From assembly GCF_019263805.1 (NCBI RefSeq), contig NZ_CP079195.1, forward strand, positions 3,025,001 through 3,089,000: 64,000 nt of DNA, written 5' to 3'. This stretch comes from Polaribacter sp. NJDZ03. Its GTDB lineage: Bacteria > Bacteroidota > Bacteroidia > Flavobacteriales > Flavobacteriaceae. Position 1 is the first letter of the stretch. Each line of letters begins with the position of its first letter. The notes under the pieces are model-generated. The model saw only the letters and a program-made list of their open reading frames with translations, had not been told where the DNA came from and made no database searches. A program made the translations under genes and the position numbers. Below are positions 19,418 to 27,118 of this stretch, one piece after another.

Positions 19418-20026
19418 TTACTGGTGTTTAGAGAGGGTTATGGCAACCAATATAAGTGGAAGGTAATCGGATAGTTTTACTCTTAAAATTTTTAAAGCTT
19501 TGGTCATATGAGCTTCAACAGTTTTTAAAGTAATATTTAATTCATCTGCAATCTCTTGGTTTTTTTTGCTTTCGAATCGTTTTTTTACGAAAATAATTCT
19601 TGTTTTTTCTGGTAAATCTTCAATAGATTTAGAAATAAGATTTTCTAATTCCATTAAAGTTAAAGAGTCAAAATTAATGGCATTTAATACATCAAGATCT
19701 AAAGCTCGTTCTTTATCGTTTAAAGTTTTACTTTTAAAACGTTCTTTTACTTTGTTATGCCTAATAGCATTAAGACATTTAGATTTTGCGTAAGTGTATA
19801 AAAAAGATTCTACTCCGCTTATTTTTTCAATCTTACTTCTATTAAGCCATAAGTTTAGAAAAGCCTCTTGAGTTATACTTGAAGATTGAGGTTTATCATA
19901 AATAAATTGGATGCAAAACCCCAGAACATGACTGTAATATTTATTAAAAAAAAATTCAAAGGCTTTCTCGTTACCTAATTGGAGGTTTTTAAAATGCCGT
20001 ATTTCAATTTTACTATAATCTTTCAT
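19418..20026 (-). CDS. ECF-type RNA polymerase sigma factor
   Basis: A 202-residue sigma factor with region 2 (FEFFFNKYYSHVLGFCIQF ... SSITQEAFLNLW) and region 4 helix-turn-helix (NQEIADELNITLKTVEAHMTKAL). It heads the fecR-susC-susD island, with the order sigma, anti-sigma, STN-receptor known from Fec-like cell-surface signalling. A TACTTTTA -7-like element lies about 50 bases upstream. Its likely targets are the island promoters. Confidence 0.94.
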   Translation of the reverse strand: MKDYSKIEIRHFKNLQLGNEKAFEFFFNKYYSHVLGFCIQFIYDKPQSSSITQEAFLNLWLNRSKIEKISGVESFLYTYAKSKCLNAIRHNKVKERFKSKTLNDKERALDLDVLNAINFDSLTLMELENLISKSIEDLPEKTRIIFVKKRFESKKNQEIADELNITLKTVEAHMTKALKILRVKLSDYLPLILVAITLSKHQ

Positions 20027-20232
20027 GTAGAATACCTAGATTAACCAATTTCGTTGAAATAGGTGATAAAAAAGTAAAAGTACAATTTTTAAAAAAATAA
20101 TGGTTAATCCTTTTCAAATGGATGAATTTTTATAATGAATATTTTTTTTTAGTACTGCTGTTATATTTAACACGTTATTTTATAAAGGTAATTCTAGTAG
20201 TTGTAATTTGTTTCTAAAATTAATGATAAACT

Positions 20233-20263
20233 AAAAAAGCGAGTCTATATTAGACTCGCTTTT
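20233..20263 (-). terminator. terminator of paralogue 1
   Basis: The near-perfect stem AAAAGCGAGTCTA / TAGACTCGCTTTT has a short loop and a T-run in minus direction. It has the same GCGAGTC core as the terminators of paralogues 4 and 5. Confidence 0.85.
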
Positions 20264-20308
20264 ACCATCAAAGTATGGCAGTAGATTGATGATTAAATTT
20301 ACTATTTT

Positions 20309-20893
20309 TTAAATTACGAAGTTTTTTCTATAAGATCTGTTATCTGTATGTATAATAACCTTGTAAGTTCCTTTTACTTCATTAGATAATCTGTAAATTC
20401 TGTTTAAAAGTTCTTCTCCAGCTACTTTTTCAGAAAGAATAATACTATTGTTGTAATATAAAGTAACTTCTAGGGGTTTATTATTAAACGCTATTTTAGA
20501 AATCATAACCAAATTTCCTTCTGTTCTAATTACTGGCTTAAATATTACTTCATTTTCATTCTTATAGAAAGTAACAAAACCATCTTTAACTTCTAGTTTT
20601 TTAACTAAAATTTCGAAGTCTTTTTCTAGTTCAGTTGTGTATATACCATCTTCTAAATTCGTTAAATCGAAAGTTTTAGTATAGTTTCCAGAACTTTGTA
20701 ATACTTGTTTATATATAGTTGTTCCATATTCATTTTTAATTGTTAAAGCATTTCCCTTTTTTACGGCTTTGTATTCAACTTTAACTCTTTTTACAGCTAC
20801 TGTGTTAGCAGGTTCTGTGTTGTTATTTGCGTAACTAATTAATGTTCCAAACATTAATGTTACTACTAAAATTGTTTTCATTATTGTTTTCAT
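20309..20893 (-). CDS. secreted tandem paralogue 1 of 5, unknown function
   Basis: A 194-residue exported protein. The signal peptide is almost identical to those of paralogues 2-4 (MKTIMKTILVVTLMFGTLIS, cleaved after YAN). The mature part has two beta-rich halves: residues about 40-100 with FDLTNLEDGIYTTEL, and about 115-194 with VTLYYNN and a closing G-x-YKVIIHTDNRSY pattern. Both resemble small Bacteroidota beta-sandwich domains, perhaps DUF3244-like, from memory only. It has no lipobox and no clear T9SS sorting domain. It is the most diverged of the four closely similar copies. It has its own promoter and terminator. Confidence 0.85.
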   Translation of the reverse strand: MKTIMKTILVVTLMFGTLISYANNNTEPANTVAVKRVKVEYKAVKKGNALTIKNEYGTTIYKQVLQSSGNYTKTFDLTNLEDGIYTTELEKDFEILVKKLEVKDGFVTFYKNENEVIFKPVIRTEGNLVMISKIAFNNKPLEVTLYYNNSIILSEKVAGEELLNRIYRLSNEVKGTYKVIIHTDNRSYRKNFVI

Positions 20894-20923
20894 TTCTTTA
20901 TTATTTAATGGTTAGTAACACTA

Positions 20924-20967
20924 CAAAGGTACAATGGTAGTTAAGTTCTAAAAACATCATAATTGGT
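20924..20967 (-). promoter_or_regulatory. promoter and conserved upstream box of paralogue 1
   Basis: On the minus strand, TACCTTTG (20924-20931) matches TAnnTTTG. A conserved box (20946-20967, core ACCAATT then GATGTTTTTAGAA) begins exactly 22 bases from the -7 start. The same box with the same spacing precedes all five paralogues. Confidence 0.7.
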
Positions 20968-21087
20968 AACTTTGTGTGGTATATTATTAAGTTAACTTGT
21001 ATTGTCTGTTATGGTAGGTAAAATAGAATACATTTAAGGTAATTATATCTAATGTTATATAGTCGGTATAGGAAATATTTAAGCCAA

Positions 21088-21118
21088 AAAAAAGCAAATC
21101 CATTTGGATTCGCTTTTT
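21088..21118 (-). terminator. terminator of paralogue 2
   Basis: A stem with core GCAAATCC / GGATTCGC (one mismatch), flanked by A and T runs. The same sequence recurs after paralogue 3. Confidence 0.8.
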
Positions 21119-21163
21119 ATCATCAAACTATAGTAGAATTTAATGAAGCAATTAACTATATTT

Positions 21164-21718
21164 TTATATTGTAAAATCTTTTACGTAAGTTCTGTTGTCG
21201 GTATTAATAACAACTTTGTATGCACCTTTTTCAGCTTCAGACAATTTATAAACTCTATTTAATATTTTTTCACCATTCAATTTATCAGAAACGATAATGT
21301 TGTTTTGGTAGTATAAAGTAACGTTTAAAGGTTGGTCTCCAAATTCAATTTTAGAAATCATAACCAAATTTCCTTCTGTTCTAATTACTGGTTTAAAAAT
21401 TACTTCATTTTCATCCTTATAAAAAGTAACAGAACCATCTTTAACCTCTAGTTTCTTAACAATAATTTCGAAGTCTTTTTCTAGTTCAGTTGTGTATAAA
21501 CCATCTTCTAAATTGGTTAAATCGAAAGTTTTAGTATCGTTTTCAGCGCTTTGTAATACTTGTTTATATATTGTTATTCCGTATTCATTTTTAATTGTTA
21601 AAGCATTTCCTTTTTTAACAGCTACTTTGTTAGTAGGTTCTGTGTTGTTGTTTGCGTAACTAATTAATGTTCCAAACATTAATGTTACTACTAAAATTGT
21701 TTTCATTATTGTTTTCAT
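21164..21718 (-). CDS. secreted tandem paralogue 2 of 5, unknown function
   Basis: A 184-residue exported protein, nearly identical to paralogue 3 apart from a 10-residue deletion just after the signal peptide (the VKAEYKNVKK region) and scattered substitutions. It has two beta-rich halves, with LEDGLYTTELEKDFEIIVKK in the first and DQPLNVTLYYQNNII plus GAYKVVINTDNRTYVKDFTI in the second. Flanking DNA, including promoter and terminator, is also nearly the same as that of paralogue 3, indicating a recent tandem duplication. Confidence 0.85.
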   Translation of the reverse strand: MKTIMKTILVVTLMFGTLISYANNNTEPTNKVAVKKGNALTIKNEYGITIYKQVLQSAENDTKTFDLTNLEDGLYTTELEKDFEIIVKKLEVKDGSVTFYKDENEVIFKPVIRTEGNLVMISKIEFGDQPLNVTLYYQNNIIVSDKLNGEKILNRVYKLSEAEKGAYKVVINTDNRTYVKDFTI

Positions 21719-21748
21719 TTCTTTATTATTTAATGGTTAGTAACACTA

Positions 21749-21792
21749 CAAAGGTACAATGGTAGTTAAGTTCTAAAAACATCATAATTGGT
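21749..21792 (-). promoter_or_regulatory. promoter and conserved upstream box of paralogue 2
   Basis: TACCTTTG on the minus strand (21749-21756) with the shared box at 21771-21792, 22 bases apart as in the other copies. Confidence 0.7.
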
Positions 21793-21913
21793 AACTTTGT
21801 GTGGTATATTGTTAAGTTAGCTTGTATTAGCTGTTGTGGTGGGTAAAATAGAATATATTTAAGGTAATTATATCTAATGTTATATAGTCGGTATAGGAAA
21901 TCTTTAAGCCAAA

Positions 21914-21944
21914 AAAAAAGCAAATCCATTTGGATTCGCTTTTT
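21914..21944 (-). terminator. terminator of paralogue 3
   Basis: A stem with core GCAAATCC / GGATTCGC between A and T runs, identical to that after paralogue 2. Confidence 0.8.
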
Positions 21945-21989
21945 ATCATCAAACTATAGTAGAATTTAATGAAGCAATTAACTATATTT

Positions 21990-22574
21990 TTATATTGTAA
22001 AATCTTTTACGTAAGTTCTGTTGTCGGTATTAATAACAACTTTGTATGCACCTTTTTCAGCTTCAGACAATTTGTAAACTCTATTTAATATTTTTTCACC
22101 ATTCAATTTATCAGAAACGATAATGTTGTTTTGGTAGTATAAAGTAACGTTTAAAGGTTGGTCTCCAAATTCAATTTTAGAAATCATAACCAAATTTCCT
22201 TCTGTTCTAATTACTGGTTTAAAAATTACTTCATTTTCATCCTTATAAAAAGTAACATAACCATCTTTAACCTCTAGTTTCTTAACAATAATTTCGAAGT
22301 CTTTTTCTAGTTCGGTTGTGTATAAACCATCTTCTAAATTGGTTAAATCGAAAGTTTTAGTATCGTTTTCAGCGCTTTGTAATACTTGTTTATATATTGT
22401 TATTCCGTATTCATTTTTAATTGTTAAAGCATTTCCTTTTTTTACGTTTTTGTATTCAGCTTTAACTTTTTTTGCAGCTACTGTGTTAGTAGGTTCTGTG
22501 TTGTTGTTTGCGTAACTAATTAATGTTCCAAACATTAATGTTACTACTAAAATTGTTTTCATTATTGTTTTCAT
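21990..22574 (-). CDS. secreted tandem paralogue 3 of 5, unknown function
   Basis: A 194-residue exported protein with the shared signal peptide and two beta-rich halves. It keeps the VKAEYKNVKK segment missing from paralogues 2 and 4, and from about residue 46 to the end it is almost identical to paralogue 2. No enzyme motif is visible, and there are no Cys residues in the mature chain. Independent promoter and terminator suggest monocistronic transcription. Confidence 0.85.
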   Translation of the reverse strand: MKTIMKTILVVTLMFGTLISYANNNTEPTNTVAAKKVKAEYKNVKKGNALTIKNEYGITIYKQVLQSAENDTKTFDLTNLEDGLYTTELEKDFEIIVKKLEVKDGYVTFYKDENEVIFKPVIRTEGNLVMISKIEFGDQPLNVTLYYQNNIIVSDKLNGEKILNRVYKLSEAEKGAYKVVINTDNRTYVKDFTI

Positions 22575-22604
22575 TTCTTTATTATTTAATGGTTAGTAAC
22601 ACTA

Positions 22605-22648
22605 CAAAGGTACAATGGTAGTTAAGTTCTAAAAACATCATAATTGGT
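22605..22648 (-). promoter_or_regulatory. promoter and conserved upstream box of paralogue 3
   Basis: TACCTTTG on the minus strand (22605-22612) with the shared box at 22627-22648. Sequence upstream of the box differs from copies 1 and 2 but matches copy 4. Confidence 0.7.
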
Positions 22649-22754
22649 ATAATTATGTGTTATTTTATCATTATTAATTAACTTTAATTAATTGTAATGT
22701 TAATATAGTGTATATTTGTGGTAATTTTATTTTGATCTAAAAGTATATACAAAT

Positions 22755-22784
22755 AAAAAGCGAGTCCTTTTGGACTCGCTTTTA
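22755..22784 (-). terminator. terminator of paralogue 4
   Basis: The perfect stem AAAAGCGAGTCC / GGACTCGCTTTT has a short T-rich loop. Confidence 0.85.
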
Positions 22785-22829
22785 TCATTAAATTATAGCA
22801 GTAATTTAATGAAACAATTAACTAAATTT

Positions 22830-23384
22830 TTATATTGTAAAATCTTTTACGTAAGTTCTGTTATCGGTATTAATAACAACTTTGTATGCACCTTTTTCTG
22901 CTTCAGACAATTTATAAACTCTATTTAATATTTTTTTACCATTCAATTTATCAGAAACGATAATGTTGTTTTGGTAGTATAAAGTAACGTTTAAAGGTTG
23001 GTCTCCAAATTCAATTTTAGAAATCATAACCAAATTCCCTTCTGTTCTAATTACTGGTTTAAAAATTATTTCATTTTCGTTCTTATAAAAAGTAACAGAA
23101 CCGTCTTTAACCTCTAGTTTCTCAACAATAATTTCGAAGTCTTTTTCTAATTCAGTAGTGTATAAACCATCTTCTAAATTCGTTAAATCGAAAGTTTTAG
23201 TATTGTTTTCAGTATTTTGTAATACTTGTTTATATATTGTTATTCCGTATTCATTTTTAATTGTTAAAGCATTTCCCTTTTTTACAGTTACTATGTTAGC
23301 AGGCTCTGTATTGTTGTTTGCATAACCAATTAATGTTCCAAACATTAATGTTACTACTAAAATTGTTTTTATTATTGTTTTCAT
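22830..23384 (-). CDS. secreted tandem paralogue 4 of 5, unknown function
   Basis: A 184-residue exported protein very close to paralogue 2 in length and C-terminal half. Differences lie mainly near the signal peptide (IIKTILVVTLMFGTLIGYA) and in a few core residues (IIVEKLEV, NGKKILN). It has the same two-part beta-rich layout. It has its own promoter and terminator. Confidence 0.85.
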   Translation of the reverse strand: MKTIIKTILVVTLMFGTLIGYANNNTEPANIVTVKKGNALTIKNEYGITIYKQVLQNTENNTKTFDLTNLEDGLYTTELEKDFEIIVEKLEVKDGSVTFYKNENEIIFKPVIRTEGNLVMISKIEFGDQPLNVTLYYQNNIIVSDKLNGKKILNRVYKLSEAEKGAYKVVINTDNRTYVKDFTI

Positions 23385-23414
23385 CTTTTTATTATTTAAT
23401 GGTTAGTAACACTA

Positions 23415-23458
23415 CAAAGGTATGGTGGTAGTTAAGTTCTAAAAACATCATAATTGGT
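23415..23458 (-). promoter_or_regulatory. promoter and conserved upstream box of paralogue 4
   Basis: TACCTTTG on the minus strand (23415-23422) and the shared box (23437-23458), 22 bases apart. Confidence 0.7.
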
Positions 23459-23562
23459 ATAATTATATGTTATTTTATCATTGCTGGTAAATGTAAATCA
23501 ACACAAGGTTAATATAGAGTATATTTGTGGTAATTTCATTTTACTCTAAAAGTAGTGCAAAT

Positions 23563-23592
23563 AAAAAGCGAGTCCATTTGGACTCGCTTTTA
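23563..23592 (-). terminator. terminator of paralogue 5
   Basis: The perfect stem AAAAGCGAGTCC / GGACTCGCTTTT has an ATTT loop. It is nearly the same as that of paralogue 4. Confidence 0.85.
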
Positions 23593-23637
23593 TCATTAAA
23601 TTATAGCAGTAATTTAATGAAACAATTAACTAAATTT

Positions 23638-24216
23638 TTATATTGTAAAATCTTTTACGTAAGTTCTGTTATTAGAACTAATAATCACTTTATAAGAACC
23701 TACTTTTTGTTCAGATAATTTGTAAACTCTTTGTAAAAGTTTGTCTCCAGATATGGTTTCAGAAAGTACAGCTTCATCATTATAATAAAGAGTAACATTT
23801 AAAGGTTCGTTGTTAAAACTAATTTTTGATATCAATAATAATTTACCTTCAGTTCTAATGATCGGTTTAAATATTTTTTCATTATTGTTGTTTATAAATG
23901 AAACCAATCCGTTTTCAACATAAAATTGTTTAATAACAATTTCGAAGTCTTTATTTAACTCAACAGCGTAAACTCCGTTTTCTAAAGCAGAAAAATCAAA
24001 TGTTCTAGAATAGTTTCCAGAATTTTTAATTTCATTATTATATACAGTTAAACCGTTGGCATTTTTAATAGTTAAAGTATGACCTTTTTTTACATTATTA
24101 AATTCAACTTTAACAGTTCCCTTTGCTTCTTTATAATTTGTATTGTCTTTTTCGTTTGCGTTAGTTATTAATGTTCCTAACATTAAAGCAACTAATATAA
24201 TTTTCTTTATTTTCAT
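23638..24216 (-). CDS. secreted tandem paralogue 5 of 5 (diverged), unknown function
   Basis: A 192-residue exported protein clearly homologous to the other four but diverged throughout (signal MKIKKIILVALMLGTLITNA; FDFSALENGVYAVELNKDFEIVIKQ; GSYKVIISSNNRTYVKDFTI). It is the copy nearest the divergent AraC-type gene and probably the oldest member. The promoter uses TAACTTTG and keeps the shared upstream box in slightly changed form, which makes the retained bases the likely functional ones. Confidence 0.85.
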   Translation of the reverse strand: MKIKKIILVALMLGTLITNANEKDNTNYKEAKGTVKVEFNNVKKGHTLTIKNANGLTVYNNEIKNSGNYSRTFDFSALENGVYAVELNKDFEIVIKQFYVENGLVSFINNNNEKIFKPIIRTEGKLLLISKISFNNEPLNVTLYYNDEAVLSETISGDKLLQRVYKLSEQKVGSYKVIISSNNRTYVKDFTI

Positions 24217-24248
24217 TTTATTTGTAATTTACCGTATTAATAACACTG

Positions 24249-24292
24249 CAAAGTTATGACAGCAATTCTGTTTCTAAAACATCTAAATTGGT
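24249..24292 (-). promoter_or_regulatory. promoter and conserved upstream box of paralogue 5
   Basis: TAACTTTG on the minus strand (24249-24256) and the box at 24271-24292 (ACCAATTT, then GATGTTTTAGAAA), again 22 bases apart, although the surrounding bases have diverged from copies 1-4. Confidence 0.65.
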
Positions 24293-24397
24293 GATTTTAT
24301 ATGCTATATTATCTACTATCTACGCGTTAAAAGAAAGTAAAGTTAATATACTATATTATTTTGTTAATTTTATACAGCTTTTTAGTATTAAGTGTCG

Positions 24398-24405
24398 TAA
24401 ATTTG
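24398..24405 (+). promoter_or_regulatory. -7 promoter element of the AraC-type gene
   Basis: TAAATTTG matches TAnnTTTG and lies 19 bases before the start codon. It faces away from the promoter of paralogue 5, so the two genes share a 208-base divergent intergenic region. Confidence 0.6.
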
Positions 24406-24424
24406 CAGTTAAATAGTACTATTT

Positions 24425-25297
24425 ATGAAAGTTAAACCTACTTTAGAGAAAATTAGTCCAGATTTTGGAAGCTCAATACTGGTAAAAAAACATACAGAGT
24501 TTTTAAAGCAAATAAAAGCATTTTGGCATTTTCATCCAGAAATTGAATTAGTTTATGTAAATAAAGGAAAGGGAAAAAGACATATTGGTAATCATTTGTC
24601 TTACTTTAATAATAGTCAGTTATTATTAATAGGCTCTAACTTGCCACATAATGGGTTTACAGATAGATTAACCACCAATGGGTCTGAAACATTAGTACAG
24701 TTTAAACCAGATTTTTTAGGAGAAGATTTTTTTGAAGTCCCAGAGATGAAACCTATTAGTATTTTGTTTGAAAAAGCGAAGAAAGGAATTATTTTTGGTG
24801 TTAAAACAAAAGAAAAATTAGGTCCTAGAATAGAGAAAATTTCTGAAAAGAAGGGGTTTAAGCAAATTTTAATTTTGTTAGAAATACTACACACGCTTTC
24901 TAAATCTGAAGATTATACATTATTAAATGCAGATGGTTTTGCTTTTGAAACCCAACCACAAGACAGCAGTAAAATAGATATTATCTTTAAACATATAAAC
25001 GAGAATTTTAATCAGCACATCAGTTTAGATGAAATTTCTGATTTGGTAAGTATGACCGTTCCTGCGTTTTGTAGGTTCTTTAAAAAAACAACGGGTAAAA
25101 CGTTTACTAAATTAGTAAATGAATATAGAGTTGTACATGCAACTAAGTTATTGTCTGAAAGCCAAACGAGTATTACAGATATTTGTTTTGAATGTGGTTT
25201 TAATAACTTTTCTCACTTTAATAAATTGTTTAAAGAATTTACAGGTAAATCAGCATCTAAATATAGAAGTGAAATGATGAGTTTAATTCAGAATTAA
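24425..25297 (+). CDS. AraC-family transcriptional regulator with cupin sensor
   Basis: A 290-residue regulator. Residues about 15-110 form a cupin-type effector domain (FWHFHPEIELVYVNKGKGKRHIGNH). Residues about 185-285 hold the double helix-turn-helix AraC DNA-binding domain (HISLDEISDLVSMTVPAFCRFFKKTTGKTF ... SITDICFECGFNNFSHFNKLFKEFTGKSASKYR). It is transcribed away from the five-paralogue array and is the obvious candidate to bind the shared box, but that is inferred from position. Confidence 0.92.
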   Translation: MKVKPTLEKISPDFGSSILVKKHTEFLKQIKAFWHFHPEIELVYVNKGKGKRHIGNHLSYFNNSQLLLIGSNLPHNGFTDRLTTNGSETLVQFKPDFLGEDFFEVPEMKPISILFEKAKKGIIFGVKTKEKLGPRIEKISEKKGFKQILILLEILHTLSKSEDYTLLNADGFAFETQPQDSSKIDIIFKHINENFNQHISLDEISDLVSMTVPAFCRFFKKTTGKTFTKLVNEYRVVHATKLLSESQTSITDICFECGFNNFSHFNKLFKEFTGKSASKYRSEMMSLIQN

Positions 25298-25307
25298 GCA
25301 TTTTATA

Positions 25308-25967
25308 TTACTTAATGCCGTTCCATTCATCATCAAATTGCTTTAGAAATAATTCCATAAATAAATGTCTCTCTGCAGCAATTTGCTGTCCAGTAACAGT
25401 ATTCATTTTATCTTTTAATAGCAATAATTTTTCGTAGAAATGATTGATTGTTGGAGCAGAAGAATTTTTATATTCTTCTTTAGTCATATTTAAATTTGGT
25501 AGAACTTCTGGGTCGTATAATGCTCTATTTTTAAAGCCACCATAATTAAAACAACGAGCAATACCAATGGCGCCAATAGCGTCTAATCTGTCTGCATCTT
25601 GCACAACCTCTAATTCTTTAGACGTAAATTTTTTACCATTAGTTTCTAAAGAGTTCTTAAAAGAAATATGTTTTATAATATTTATAACATGTGTTATTAC
25701 ATCTTTAGCTACGTTTTGTTCTACTAGAAATTTTGTAGCTATTTTAGGCCCAACAGTTTCGTCTCCATTAAAGAATTTAGGGTCTGCAATATCATGCAAC
25801 AAAGCACCTAAAGAAACTACAAAAGCATCTACAGATTCATCCTTAGAAATTAAAACAGCATTTTTATAGACACGTTCTATATGAAACCAATCATGTCCGC
25901 CTTCGGCATCTTTTAAGGTTTCTTTTACAAAACCAATTGTGTTTTCAATTACTAATTCTTTGTTCAT
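25308..25967 (-). CDS. HD-domain phosphohydrolase (YedJ-like)
   Basis: A 219-residue cytosolic HD-superfamily protein with GHDWFHIERV (His25, His29), the HD doublet LLHDIAD (His58, Asp59) and the later Asp in QDADRLDAIGAIGIAR. These residues are the metal-binding set of the YedJ/YpgQ-type nucleotide phosphohydrolases. The natural substrate is not known. A two-helix membrane protein gene ends 1 base before its start, so the two are likely co-transcribed. Confidence 0.88.
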   Translation of the reverse strand: MNKELVIENTIGFVKETLKDAEGGHDWFHIERVYKNAVLISKDESVDAFVVSLGALLHDIADPKFFNGDETVGPKIATKFLVEQNVAKDVITHVINIIKHISFKNSLETNGKKFTSKELEVVQDADRLDAIGAIGIARCFNYGGFKNRALYDPEVLPNLNMTKEEYKNSSAPTINHFYEKLLLLKDKMNTVTGQQIAAERHLFMELFLKQFDDEWNGIK

Positions 25968-25968
25968 A

Positions 25969-26208
25969 TTATTTCCTTAAAGCAAGTTCTTTTTTAATAT
26001 TTTTGATATCGACATACATATAAATAGACATTGGTATAAAAAATAAAGGTAAAAAAGTATGAAAAGAAATGCCGTTTTCCATGGTAGAAAAAGCAGCAAA
26101 TACTACCATTAAAAGAATGACAACTATTTTAATATTAAAAAAGTTTTTTTGCTTTTTTAGTTTCGTTATAAGTTCTTCTTTGGTGTATGTAGAAAATTCT
26201 GAAGCCAT
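25969..26208 (-). CDS. small two-helix membrane protein
   Basis: A 79-residue protein with a charged N-terminus, two hydrophobic segments at about residues 27-46 and 50-67, and a basic tail. No family recognised. It lies directly upstream of the HD phosphohydrolase gene with 1 base between, so both are probably on one transcript. Confidence 0.7.
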   Translation of the reverse strand: MASEFSTYTKEELITKLKKQKNFFNIKIVVILLMVVFAAFSTMENGISFHTFLPLFFIPMSIYMYVDIKNIKKELALRK

Positions 26209-26227
26209 AATAAGTAATGTTATTGAA

Positions 26228-26264
26228 AAAAAAATCCACCTATATTATTAAGTGGATTTTTTTT
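26228..26264 (-). terminator. terminator of the bacilliredoxin gene
   Basis: The stem AAAATCCAC / GTGGATTTT is flanked by A and T runs. It lies just beyond the bacilliredoxin stop and may also stop plus-strand transcription. Confidence 0.75.
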
Positions 26265-26285
26265 GTATAATATATTTTTAGAAGC

Positions 26286-26696
26286 CTAGCAAAACTCTTC
26301 GTAAGCCTGTGCTAAATTCTGTGCAATCATCTGTGCAGATCTTCCTTCAATATGGTGACGCTCTAACATGTGTACCAATTTACCATCTTTAAATAAAGCC
26401 ATTGCTGGAGATGATGGAGGAAAAGGAATCATAAACTCACGTGCTTTCTGTGTAGATTCTTTTTCTACACCTGCAAAAACAGTTGTTAAATTTGTAGGTA
26501 CTTTATCTGCACCTAAAGAAGCAATTGCTCCTGGTCTTGCAGTACCTGCAGCACAACCACAAACAGAGTTTACTACCACTAAAGTAGTTCCTTTTTTAGC
26601 TATTGCGTTTTCAACGTCTTCACTTGTATATAATGCTTCAAAACCTGCGTTAATTAACTCATCGCGCATTGGTTTTACTAATTCTTCTGGATACAT
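26286..26696 (-). CDS. BrxA/BrxB-family bacilliredoxin
   Basis: A 136-residue thioredoxin-fold protein with the bacilliredoxin active site Cys46-Gly-Cys48 in [15 protein letters not shown] and the family C-terminal helix. Bacilliredoxins remove low-molecular-weight thiol adducts from proteins. In Bacteroidota the actual thiol partner is not well established. It starts MYPEELV as expected for the family. Confidence 0.93.
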   Translation of the reverse strand: MYPEELVKPMRDELINAGFEALYTSEDVENAIAKKGTTLVVVNSVCGCAAGTARPGAIASLGADKVPTNLTTVFAGVEKESTQKAREFMIPFPPSSPAMALFKDGKLVHMLERHHIEGRSAQMIAQNLAQAYEEFC

Positions 26697-27087
26697 ATTT
26701 TCTAATTTTAAAATGCAAAGATAGGTATAAGTTAAAGAAAAGTCAACTTTATAAAAATAGTTGTCTCAATAGAAATATCAATAAAATTGATATCAAATAA
26801 ATTATTAAAAAGCTATTCTTTATTCTTTGGGCATGCCCATTTTTAAAACAAAGTTCCGTTTACACTGCACTTTTTTTAAAAAATCGTCAGGCTTTCAAAG
26901 CTCGCTTCCCGCTAAAAAGCGGGAGAGCTCAAACAAACTTTTCAATCCTTCATGCATCTAAGTAACAAAGTTTATTAGTTACAGAGTTAGAAAGTAAAAA
27001 AAGTAATAAAGTTACAGTGTTAATATTTTTAAAATTTCAAACAACCCAATTTCAAAAACTATAAGTCTTTGTTTCTTTGAAACTTTG
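26697..27087. other. gene-free region with a structured element and degenerate GTTAC repeats
   Basis: No coding region is seen here. It holds (i) a block at 26829-26955, described separately, and (ii) a run at about 26956-27020 with irregular repeats of the form AGTAACAAAGTT / AGTTACAGAGTT. The right end holds the promoter of the J-domain gene. Confidence 0.6.
26829..26955. repeat. candidate dispersed structured element
   Basis: The block opens with the palindrome GGGCATGCCC and contains TCGTCAGGCTTTC. A hairpin follows at 26899-26929 (TCCCGCT / AGCGGGA with AGCTC / GAGCT outer arms), and the block closes with CAATCCTTCATGC. It is far richer in G+C than its surroundings. From memory, blocks with the same order (GGGC..GCCC, TCGTCGGGCTTTC, hairpin, CAATCCCT-ACGC) are scattered through Bacteroidota intergenic regions. 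No protein is encoded. Confidence 0.5.
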
Positions 27088-27095
27088 TAACTTTG
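27088..27095 (+). promoter_or_regulatory. -7 promoter element of the TerB/J-domain gene
   Basis: TAACTTTG matches TAnnTTTG and lies 23 bases before the start codon, with TTTG about 16 bases upstream as a possible -33 element. Confidence 0.55.
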
Positions 27096-27118
27096 CCGCT
27101 TCAAATAAAAAATAAAAA

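Noticed and set aside
9177..20026. Polysaccharide utilization locus
   Set aside because: SusCD and FecI/FecR-like genes are present, but there is no glycoside hydrolase, polysaccharide lyase, sulfatase or carbohydrate kinase in the island or beside it.
20233..24292. CRISPR or short tandem repeat array
   Set aside because: The repeats are whole genes of about 800 bases with promoters and terminators, not short repeats with unique spacers.
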